A stretch of 7,261 bases of DNA from Gammaproteobacteria bacterium (GTDB lineage Bacteria > Pseudomonadota > Gammaproteobacteria > Steroidobacterales > Steroidobacteraceae), in contig DAIDKA010000200.1 of assembly GCA_027451085.1 (NCBI GenBank), forward strand, positions 1-7,261. The letters are read 5' to 3'. Under the pieces are notes generated by a model, which was not told the origin of the DNA, made no database searches, and saw nothing but the letters and a program-made list of their open reading frames with translations. The translations under genes were made by a program, and so were the position numbers. Shown here in pieces: positions 1 to 5,584 of the stretch. Each line of letters begins with the position of its first letter. Position 1 is the stretch's first letter.

Positions 1-786
1 CTTGTCGGCCGCCGTGCCCTTGCCGCCCGCGACGATGGCGCCGGCATGACCCATGCGCTTGCCCGCCGGCGCAGTGACGCCCGCGATGTAGGCGACCACC
101 GGCTTGGTGACGAAGCGGTGGATGTAGTGCGCCGCGGCCTCCTCGTCGCTGCCGCCGATCTCACCGACCAGGATGATGCCCTCGGTGCCCGGATCGCGCT
201 CGAACAGTGCGAGCACGTCGACGAAATTCAGGCCGCGCACCGGGTCTCCGCCGATGCCGACGCAGGTGCTCTGGCCCAGACCTTCGGCCGTGGTCTGGAA
301 CACCGCCTCGTAGGTCAGCGTGCCCGAGCGGGAGACGATGCCGACACAGCCTTTCTTGTGAATGAAGCCCGGCATGATGCCGATCTTGCACTCGTCCGGT
401 GTGATCACGCCGGGGCAGTTCGGGCCCACCAGGCGCGTAGCGGAGTTGGCCAGCGCGGCTTTCACTTTGATCATGTCGTTCACCGGGATGCCCTCGGTGA
501 TGGCCACCACCAGGTCCACGCCGGCGTCGACCGCCTCCAGGATGGCATCGGCCGCGAACGGCGCCGGCACGTAGATCATGCTCACCGTGGCACCCGTGTC
601 GCGCACCGCCTGGTCCACGGTGTCGTACACCGGCAGACCCAGGTGCTTGCTGCCACCGCGACCGGGGGTGGTGCCGCCCACCAGCCTGGTGCCGTAGGCC
701 AGACATTGCTCGGAGTGGAACGTGCCCTGCTTACCCGTGAAACCCTGGCAGATGACGCGGGTGTTCTTGTCGATCAGGATGCTCAT
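1..786 (-). CDS. sucD: Succinate-CoA ligase (ADP/GDP-forming) subunit alpha, 3' end cut by window edge
   Basis: This is the alpha subunit of succinyl-CoA synthetase, the cytoplasmic TCA-cycle enzyme that interconverts succinyl-CoA and succinate with formation of ATP or GTP. The visible 262 residues start MSILIDKNTRVICQGFTGKQ, the typical CoA-binding Rossmann start. They continue with GTTPGRGG (about 38-45), VGPNCPGVITP, and the ligase motif GIVSRSGTLTYE. The phosphohistidine motif GHAGAIVAGGKG is near the left edge, with the active-site His at residue 247 (codon 46-48). The family is about 290 residues long, so roughly 28 C-terminal residues lie outside the window. The ATG at 784-786 is preceded on the minus strand by GAGGG about 10 nt upstream, and it lies 21 bp after the sucC stop, so the two genes are co-transcribed and probably co-translated. 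The identification is very secure; nothing unusual is seen. Confidence 0.98.
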   Translation of the reverse strand, partial: MSILIDKNTRVICQGFTGKQGTFHSEQCLAYGTRLVGGTTPGRGGSKHLGLPVYDTVDQAVRDTGATVSMIYVPAPFAADAILEAVDAGVDLVVAITEGIPVNDMIKVKAALANSATRLVGPNCPGVITPDECKIGIMPGFIHKKGCVGIVSRSGTLTYEAVFQTTAEGLGQSTCVGIGGDPVRGLNFVDVLALFERDPGTEGIILVGEIGGSDEEAAAHYIHRFVTKPVVAYIAGVTAPAGKRMGHAGAIVAGGKGTAADK

Positions 787-807
787 GTCTTTGAAACCCT
801 CGTCAAC

Positions 808-2016
808 TTACTTTTGCTTTCCAGCGCCGGCCGAGCCGGCGACGCCGCCGGTGTTGCCACCCGCGAGGCCGACGACCTTCCTGGCCGCATCGGTGAGGTC
901 CGAGGCCGGGGTGATGGTGAGCCCGCTCCTGGCCAGAAGCTCCCGCGCCTGCGGCGCATTGGTGCCTTCCAGGCGCACCACCACCGGCACCTGCACGCCG
1001 ACGTTCTTCACCGCGGTGATCACACCCTCGGCGATCAGGTCGCAGCGCACGATGCCGCCGAAGATGTTCACCAGGATGGCGGTGACCTTGGGGTTGGACA
1101 GGATCAGCTGGAAGGCCGCCGTGACACGCTCGGCGGTGGCGCCACCGCCCACGTCCAGGAAGTTTGCCGGCGCACCGCCGTGCAGCTTGATGACGTCCAT
1201 GGTGGCCATGGCCAGGCCCGCGCCATTGACCATGCAGGCGATGTCGCCATCGAGCGAGACGTAGTTCAGCTCGTGCTCGGCGGCCTTGGCCTCCGCGGGG
1301 TCCTCCTGCGCGCGGTCGCGCATCGCGACGAGGTCCTTGTGGCGGAACAGCGCGTTGTCGTCGATGTTGATCTTGGCATCCAGCGCCAGCAGATCCCCGC
1401 CCTTGGTGACGATCAGCGGGTTGATCTCCACCAGGCTCGCGTCCTGCTCCAGGTACAGCGCATACAGCGCCTGCGCGATCTTCTGGAAGGATGCGATCTG
1501 CGGACCCGAAAAACCGAGCGCGAAGGCCAGCTCGCGGCACTGGTACGGCTGCAGGCCCGCGGCCGGATGCACGTTCACCGTGACGATCTTCTCCGGCGTG
1601 TGGTGGGCCACCTCCTCGATGTCCATGCCACCGGCGCTTGATGCGATCAGGGCAATGCGGCCCTTGTCGCGGTTCAGGGTGAGAGAGAGGTAGACCTCGC
1701 GCTCGATCTGCGAACCGGTCTCGACGTAGACCTTGTCGATCGGCAGGCCGTCGTGGCCGGTCTGCGGGGTGACCAGCCGCTGGCCGAGCATCGCTTCGGC
1801 GGCGGCCTTGACCGCCGCGATGTCCTTCACGACCTTGACGCCGCCGGCCTTGCCGCGGCCGCCCGCGTGTACCTGCGCCTTGACCACCCAGATGGGCCCA
1901 CCGAGGGCTTCAGCGGCCTTGACGGCTTCTTCCGGGGTGGCGGCCACGTGGCCGGCCGGCACGGCAATGCCGTACTTGCGAAAGACATCCTTCGCCTGAT
2001 ACTCGTGCAAGTTCAT
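808..2016 (-). CDS. sucC: Succinate-CoA ligase (ADP-forming) subunit beta
   Basis: This is the beta subunit of succinyl-CoA synthetase. It carries the ATP-grasp nucleotide site and the succinate site and pairs with SucD, encoded just downstream. The protein is 402 residues and begins MNLHEYQAKDVFRKYGIAVP. The ATP-grasp residues follow E. coli numbering: K46 in VVKAQVHAGG, the GRGK loop at 53-56, and the Mg ligands N199 (VEINPLI) and D213 (LDAKINID). The succinate/CoA ligase part has MVNGAGLAMATMD, FLDVGGGA and VNIFGGIVRCD. E. coli SucC is 388 residues; the extra length is a Gly/Ala-rich C-terminal tail ending GAGKQK. The ATG at 2014-2016 is chosen because the family begins MNLHEYQ. An AAGGA lies 12-13 nt upstream. 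The frame stays open much further upstream, antisense to pilS, but that stretch is not protein-like. It is first in the sucCD operon and divergent from pilS. Confidence 0.98.
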   Translation of the reverse strand: MNLHEYQAKDVFRKYGIAVPAGHVAATPEEAVKAAEALGGPIWVVKAQVHAGGRGKAGGVKVVKDIAAVKAAAEAMLGQRLVTPQTGHDGLPIDKVYVETGSQIEREVYLSLTLNRDKGRIALIASSAGGMDIEEVAHHTPEKIVTVNVHPAAGLQPYQCRELAFALGFSGPQIASFQKIAQALYALYLEQDASLVEINPLIVTKGGDLLALDAKINIDDNALFRHKDLVAMRDRAQEDPAEAKAAEHELNYVSLDGDIACMVNGAGLAMATMDVIKLHGGAPANFLDVGGGATAERVTAAFQLILSNPKVTAILVNIFGGIVRCDLIAEGVITAVKNVGVQVPVVVRLEGTNAPQARELLARSGLTITPASDLTDAARKVVGLAGGNTGGVAGSAGAGKQK

Positions 2017-2160
2017 GCTGCGCGCACATCCTTGGAAGACGGGGAAACGGCTATTGTGCCAAAAACCTGAAGTTTGCGCCGCGGCAATGGCCGGAACTGA
2101 ATCCGCGCCGCTGCGGCGCCCGCATCCACGAGCCACTGCACCTGGAACCTGAAGGAACCA
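2017..2160. promoter_or_regulatory. Divergent sucC / pilS intergenic region
   Basis: This 144 bp gap must hold the sucCD promoter (minus) and the pilS promoter (plus). On the minus strand the most AT-rich stretch (about 2050-2075) reads GGTTTTTGGCACAATAG. CACAAT (2053-2058) could serve as a -10, but no good -35 partners it. The same stretch includes TGGCAC (2056-2061, minus), like a sigma-54 -24 element, but the -12 element is poor. On the plus strand a perfect inverted repeat (GCGCCG, CTG, CGGCGC) sits at 2105-2119. The pilS ribosome site GAAGGA is at 2151-2156, ending 4 nt before the ATG. Exact promoter positions cannot be fixed by eye. Confidence 0.4.
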
Positions 2161-3795
2161 ATGCCCAACTCCCCCCGCCCGGCGCCCCAGGGATTCAGCG
2201 ACCTCGCCTGGCGCGTTGCCGGCCTGACCAACCTGTACCGGCTGATGATCCCGCCACTGATGCTCATCGTGCAGCAGTGGGCTCCCGATCTGAGCCTGCC
2301 GGCGCAGCTGCCGCGCCTGTTTCAGTTCACCTGCTATGGCTACCTGGCGGCCGGCATCGCCCTGATCCCGGCGCGGCGGATACGCTGGCGCGGTCCGCAG
2401 ACGCTGGCCCTGTTGACCGTCGCGGTGGACACGGTGGCCGTCTCGCTGCTGCTGTACGCCGCCGGCGGCGTGGCCTCGGGCCTTGGAATCCTGCTGGTGC
2501 TGCCGGCCGGCGCCCTGGCCCTGCTGGCAGGCGGCCGCTATGCCTTTACGGTCCCGGCCTTCGCCAGCCTGGGCGTGCTGGTGCAGCAGATCGCCGTCTA
2601 CTCCGAAATGCGCGCCCAGGCCAGCGACTACACCGCCGCCGGCATGCTGGGGGCGGTGCTGTTCATCGTCGGCCTGCTGGCGTGGCTGGTCGGCACCCGC
2701 CTGTCGGAAACCGAGGCCCTGGCGCGCCGCCAGGAGATCGACCTCGCAAGCCTGGAGGAACTGTCGCACTACATCGTGCAGCATTTGCGCGAGAGCATCC
2801 TGGTGGTGGACCCCTGGGGCGCGATCCGGCTCATCAATGACTCCGCCTCCGCCCTGCTCGGGGAAAACGCCCGCCGGGGCGCGCCGCTGGCGAGCGCCTG
2901 CCTGCGGCTGCATGAGCTGCTGGCCACCTGGCTGCAGCACCGGCAGACCCATTCGGCCCCTGCCGAAACCTTTCCCAGCGCCGATGGCGCCCGCCTGCTG
3001 CGGCCGCACTTCGCCCCCCTGGGACAGGACTCGACCGGCCAGCCCGCCGCCGTGATCGTGTTCCTGGAGGACACCAGCCTGATCGCCGAGAAGGCCCAGC
3101 AGATGAAGCTCGCCGCCCTGGGGCGTCTGTCCGCGAGCATCGCGCATGAAATCAGGAACCCCGTGGGCGCCATGAGCCACGCCGGCCAGCTGCTGGCGGA
3201 GTCGCCGCACCTGACCGACAGCGACCGCCGCCTTACCGACATCATCGCCAAGAACGCCGTGCGCGTCAGCGGCATCATCGACAACGTCCTGCAGCTGTCC
3301 CGGCGCGACGCCACCCGCGTGGAACGATTCCCACTGCGCGAGTGGGTGGATGAATTCCAGGCGGAGTTCTGCGAGACCATGCAGTTCGCGCGCGAGCGGC
3401 TGCGCGTGACTGGAGGCGAGCCGGACCTCGAGGTCACCGCCGATCCAGGGCAGCTGCACCAGGTGCTGTGGAACCTGTGCGACAACGCCGTCAAATACGG
3501 CCTCGACGACCCCGTCACCGGCGCGGTGGAAATCCGCTTGGGAAGACTGCCGCCCTCAGGCCGCCCTTATCTCGAAGTCACCGACCGCGGCCCCGGCGTG
3601 AAGCGCGAGGACGCCGAACGCATCTTCGAGCCTTTTTTCACCGGCCACCGCAGCGGCACAGGACTTGGCCTGTTCCTGGCCCGGGAACTCGCCCAGACCT
3701 CCGGCGCCGCGCTGTTGTACGAGCCGCGCGCAGGCGGCGGCAGCACTTTCAGGCTGGTGTTCGCCGATCCGCGGCGCTGGACGGCGTGGTCATAG
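2161..3795 (+). CDS. pilS: PilS-type membrane sensor histidine kinase
   Basis: This sensor kinase phosphorylates the response regulator PilR, encoded downstream at 5585, and controls transcription of type IV pilin (pilA) in Pseudomonas and relatives. Its 544 residues show six hydrophobic helices at about 24-40, 53-70, 81-102, 106-125, 129-147 and 160-178. A PAS-like domain follows from about 198 (ESILVVDPWGAIRLINDSA). The HisKA H-box SIAHEIRNP has the phospho-accepting His at 329. The ATPase domain has an N-box (N438, N442), a G1 box DRGPG (475-479), an F-box IFEPFFT (488-494) and a G2 box GTGLGL (499-504). All key kinase residues are present, so the protein should be active. The N-terminal six-helix layout and length fit PilS rather than the soluble NtrB; the pilR partner supports this. 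The start is supported by GAAGGA 4 nt upstream. The gene ends at TAG 3793-3795. The oddity is that pilR does not follow directly. Confidence 0.93.
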   Translation: MPNSPRPAPQGFSDLAWRVAGLTNLYRLMIPPLMLIVQQWAPDLSLPAQLPRLFQFTCYGYLAAGIALIPARRIRWRGPQTLALLTVAVDTVAVSLLLYAAGGVASGLGILLVLPAGALALLAGGRYAFTVPAFASLGVLVQQIAVYSEMRAQASDYTAAGMLGAVLFIVGLLAWLVGTRLSETEALARRQEIDLASLEELSHYIVQHLRESILVVDPWGAIRLINDSASALLGENARRGAPLASACLRLHELLATWLQHRQTHSAPAETFPSADGARLLRPHFAPLGQDSTGQPAAVIVFLEDTSLIAEKAQQMKLAALGRLSASIAHEIRNPVGAMSHAGQLLAESPHLTDSDRRLTDIIAKNAVRVSGIIDNVLQLSRRDATRVERFPLREWVDEFQAEFCETMQFARERLRVTGGEPDLEVTADPGQLHQVLWNLCDNAVKYGLDDPVTGAVEIRLGRLPPSGRPYLEVTDRGPGVKREDAERIFEPFFTGHRSGTGLGLFLARELAQTSGAALLYEPRAGGGSTFRLVFADPRRWTAWS

Positions 3796-3858
3796 GCCTG
3801 AGGACAGGTCACTTGCTCCCAAGACCATCCGCGATTACCTGGGACTTGAAACCCCGGC

Positions 3859-4134
3859 TCAGTGCAGGAAGAGCTTGGCGGCCATGGCCGCCACCAGCGC
3901 CAGCACCAGCCCGTTCAGCCACAGAACTCGGTCAAGCTTGTTTTTCAAACCCTCGAAATCGAGGGATAATCGCTTGTCAAGCTGCAGCAGATCCTCCCGC
4001 GTCGCGAGCACGTCCGGCAGCGAATCCTGCAATGCAAAAGCCTGCGCCTTGATGTGACCCTCCAGCTGCGACTCCGGCACACCGGCTTCCCGCAGGATCT
4101 GCGCATACTGGAAAGTGTCGAACTTGACGGCCAT
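3859..4134 (-). CDS. Small DUF1640 / CCDC90-like coiled-coil protein with C-terminal membrane anchor
   Basis: This 91-residue protein starts MAVKFDTFQYAQILREAGVP, the typical beginning of bacterial DUF1640-like proteins (the Pfam family that also includes mitochondrial CCDC90B and MCUR1). Residues about 45-69 (ATREDLLQLDKRL, then FEGLKNKLDRV) form an amphipathic, coiled-coil-prone helix. The last 20 residues or so (LNGLVLALVAAMAAKLFLH) are a hydrophobic segment, probably a C-terminal membrane anchor. It looks shorter than the usual bacterial members, which carry more heptads before the membrane segment. The biochemical role of the family in bacteria is unclear. ATG 4132-4134 is chosen because family members begin there, but its ribosome site is poor. 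An in-frame GTG at 4138-4140 has GGGGG 7 nt upstream and could be the true start, and an ATG at 4174-4176 would add 14 residues. It runs convergent to pilS, leaving 63 bp between stops. Family members are often found beside toxin-antitoxin genes (from memory). Confidence 0.8.
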   Translation of the reverse strand: MAVKFDTFQYAQILREAGVPESQLEGHIKAQAFALQDSLPDVLATREDLLQLDKRLSLDFEGLKNKLDRVLWLNGLVLALVAAMAAKLFLH

Positions 4135-4240
4135 TCCCACAATAATACCCCCGCGCCACACACGGCATTTACTCATGCCACCGTGCCGGGGTCAGCCCGG
4201 TTAATCTGCTGTCTTTGCGCAATATATAGTCGCAACACGC

Positions 4241-4636
4241 CTACGACTCGCTGGGATACAGGGCAGAACCGCTCGGCGAGCTTCGGGGCGAAAACGCGAC
4301 CCCATCCCGAGCCGCATAGGCTCCATGGCCGAGGGCACCAACTCCCTCGCATCGGCTTCGGAGGCAGGCAGGTTGCCCGCCGCTGAAGTGAGCCCGGTAT
4401 TGCAGCCAGCCAGGCTTCCCGTCAACCCCAAGCGGACCGGCAATCGTCGTGTAGAAACTGATGTAGCCGTCCGGCTCAAGGTCATTGCCCCGGGAGTCGA
4501 ACAATCTCCCCGCGCAAGTGATCACGTAGCGCTGAAGGGCAGGCGAAGGGAATGACTTGGTCTGAAACAGCTCATCACAACCATCCCCGGAATCCGGCAG
4601 CCCTGCTTCACAACGAATCTCATCGAATATACCCAT
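4241..4636 (-). CDS. Hypothetical protein of MGxFDEIRCE type, C-terminal third doubtful
   Basis: The 131-residue frame begins MGIFDEIRCEAGLPDSGDGC and continues ELFQTKSF, LQRYVITCAGRLFD, EPDGYISFYT and WLQYRAHFSGGQ (to about residue 88). This pattern (MG.FD.IRCE..LPD, FQTK.., a Y.I...GRL repeat-like core, and a final strand ending in F.GG) matches a small hypothetical family seen in accessory regions, recalled from general knowledge and not searched. No catalytic motif is visible and no function is proposed. After residue 88 the sequence turns into an Arg/Ser/Gly-rich tail ending LYPSES, which looks like an out-of-frame translation. A frameshift or decayed 3' end near 4370-4380 is possible, or the ancestral stop has been lost. 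The ATG at 4634-4636 has only a weak GAG upstream. It is transcribed away from vapB, so the 96 bp between them is a divergent promoter region. Confidence 0.55.
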   Translation of the reverse strand: MGIFDEIRCEAGLPDSGDGCDELFQTKSFPSPALQRYVITCAGRLFDSRGNDLEPDGYISFYTTIAGPLGVDGKPGWLQYRAHFSGGQPACLRSRCEGVGALGHGAYAARDGVAFSPRSSPSGSALYPSES

Positions 4637-4683
4637 GGGGTTCTCGGGCGCACCGCGGTAACCGTCGCAGTCTAACTACATCA

Positions 4684-4712
4684 AGACATCAAATATAGAC
4701 ATCATGATGTCT
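4684..4712. promoter_or_regulatory. Likely VapB operator: 16 bp palindrome plus upstream direct half-site
   Basis: In an AT-rich island inside GC-rich DNA, AGACATCATGATGTCT (4697-4712) is a perfect palindrome. Its half AGACATCA also occurs as a direct copy at 4684-4691, 13 bp upstream. A TATAGA (4694-4699) that could act as a weak -10 for vapBC overlaps the palindrome; no good -35 is seen (TCTAAC at 4671-4676 has suitable spacing but poor match). Ribbon-helix-helix antitoxins usually bind paired short half-sites at their own promoter. The position 20 bp before the vapB start fits autoregulation by the VapB-VapC complex. Binding is inferred; the repeat itself is seen directly. Confidence 0.65.
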
Positions 4713-4732
4713 TCAATATAGCATCAAGGCAT

Positions 4733-4981
4733 ATGAGAACCACCCTGACCCTGGATGACGACATCGCGGCGCGGTTGCAGGACGAGGTCCGCAGAACCGG
4801 CCAACCCTTCAAGGCCGTGGTCAACGAACTGCTGCGCGCCGGACTGGCGCGGCGCGCAGCCATGAAGAACGTCGAGCCATTCAAGGTGGAACCGCACAGC
4901 ATGGGGAAACTCGCGCCGGGGCTGTCCCTGGACAGCATCAGCACCCTTCTCGAAGAAGTTGAAGGACCGTGGCATCGATGA
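4733..4981 (+). CDS. vapB: VapB-type ribbon-helix-helix antitoxin
   Basis: This 82-residue protein is the probable antitoxin of the downstream PIN toxin. The first 40 residues fit a ribbon-helix-helix DNA-binding domain: a beta strand (RTTLTLDDD), helix A (IAARLQDEVRRTG), a turn (QPF) and helix B (KAVVNELLRAGLARR). The second half (about 48-82, including VEPFKVEPHS, LSLDSISTLLEEVEG) is the usual extended tail that wraps the toxin and covers its active site. The ATG at 4733-4735 is preceded by AAGG only 3 nt away, a short spacing that may limit initiation; no other start retains the first strand. The stop overlaps the vapC start (ATGA at 4978-4981), as is usual in these operons. It probably represses its own promoter through the palindrome just upstream. 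The exact Vap subfamily is not certain. Confidence 0.88.
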   Translation: MRTTLTLDDDIAARLQDEVRRTGQPFKAVVNELLRAGLARRAAMKNVEPFKVEPHSMGKLAPGLSLDSISTLLEEVEGPWHR

Positions 4982-5469
4982 GACTGCCCGATGCCAATAT
5001 CCTGCTGTATGCGTACAACAAGGACGCTGAGCATCACAACGAGAGCCGCCACTGGCTGGACCAGTCCTTCGCCGAGCCTGATCCCATAGCCTTGCCTTGG
5101 CTCGTCACGCAGGCGTTCATCCGCGTCGGCACCAATCCCAGGATTTTCAGTTCACCCCTGACCGTCGAGCAGGCAACCCGCATCGTCAGCAGCTGGCTCA
5201 AGCGCTCCAACGTGGAGGTCATCGAGCCCTCACCCCGCTACTGGGGCATCTTCGGTGGACTGCTGCTGGAAACCGGCACCGCCGGTCTCAAGGTGACGGA
5301 CGCCGCCCTGGCGGCCCTGGCGATCGATCACGGCGCCGTGCTGTGTTCCACCGACCGTGACTTCCGCCGCTTCCCCGGACTGAAACTGCTCGACCCCCTG
5401 GACCCCGTGCGGTATCGCGTCCAGGACGCCTTCAAGGCCGGCCTCGACGAGCGCGGCGCATACCGATAG
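4978..5469 (+). CDS. vapC: VapC-type PIN-domain ribonuclease toxin
   Basis: This 163-residue PIN-domain protein is probably a Mg-dependent RNase toxin that cuts tRNA or rRNA when not bound by VapB. Acidic residues expected in the PIN active site are visible: D5 (LPDANILLYAY), D108 (VTDAALAALA) and D126/D128 (STDRDF). E64 (VEQATR) lies between. The middle motif TNPRIF and the end FPGLKLLDPL match the TIGR00028-like (Mtu_PIN) subfamily, in which the second acid of classical VapC is not at the usual place. The start is set at ATG 4978-4980, which overlaps the vapB stop and has GAAGGA 11 nt upstream. A GTG at 4969 would add three residues but lies only 2 nt from the ribosome site. The toxin looks intact, so the pair is probably functional. 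VapC is the last gene before pilR; no terminator is obvious after it. Confidence 0.9.
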   Translation: MRLPDANILLYAYNKDAEHHNESRHWLDQSFAEPDPIALPWLVTQAFIRVGTNPRIFSSPLTVEQATRIVSSWLKRSNVEVIEPSPRYWGIFGGLLLETGTAGLKVTDAALAALAIDHGAVLCSTDRDFRRFPGLKLLDPLDPVRYRVQDAFKAGLDERGAYR

Positions 5470-5584
5470 CGTCGCGTGTCGTGCTGGGCCGACAGCGGTC
5501 GTAGCTCACAAAAATCAACACCTTGGAACCCACCCTCGGGTCATCGGTTACCATAAGCCCCGCCATGGCAGCCGTATTCCCCGC
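5470..5584 (+). promoter_or_regulatory. vapC-pilR gap, possible separate pilR promoter
   Basis: This 115 bp gap separates the toxin stop from pilR. It has a local AT-rich patch (CACAAAAATCAACACCTTGGAA, about 5507-5528, as two runs) and, further on, TTACCATAA (5548-5556). TTGGAA (5523-5528) with TACCAT (5549-5554) is a weak, 20 bp-spaced promoter-like pair, so confidence is low. No clear ribosome site precedes the pilR ATG. A 7-codon frame, MAAVFPA (5565-5588), ends at TGA overlapping the pilR ATG (ATGA, 5585-5588). No hairpin with a T-run is seen, so read-through from vapBC is possible. Confidence 0.25.

Noticed and set aside
46..1641. 531-codon plus-strand open frame opposite sucD and sucC
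   Set aside because: The translation is His/Asp/Arg/Val-rich and has no domain-like pattern; it is a shadow of the GC-rich codon bias of the real sucCD genes on the other strand.
2017..3459. Upstream extension of the sucC frame by about 480 codons antisense to pilS
   Set aside because: The extension is Gln/Gly/Arg-rich and not protein-like, and SucC proteins begin at MNLHEYQ; the lack of stops is due to high GC.
3797..3858. Short inverted repeats between the pilS and DUF1640-like gene stops (CCTG-AGGA-CAGG; TCCCA...TGGGA)
   Set aside because: Stems of 4-5 bp with no T-run are too weak to call a terminator.
4325..4555. 76-codon plus-strand frame across the hypothetical gene
   Set aside because: The minus-strand frame has the recognisable MGIFDEIRCE start and FQTK motif; the plus frame has no recognisable pattern.
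3796..5584. Direct repeats or attachment sites bounding the pilS-pilR island
   Set aside because: Reading both edges by eye gave no shared sequence longer than a few bases, and there is no integrase or transposase in the window.
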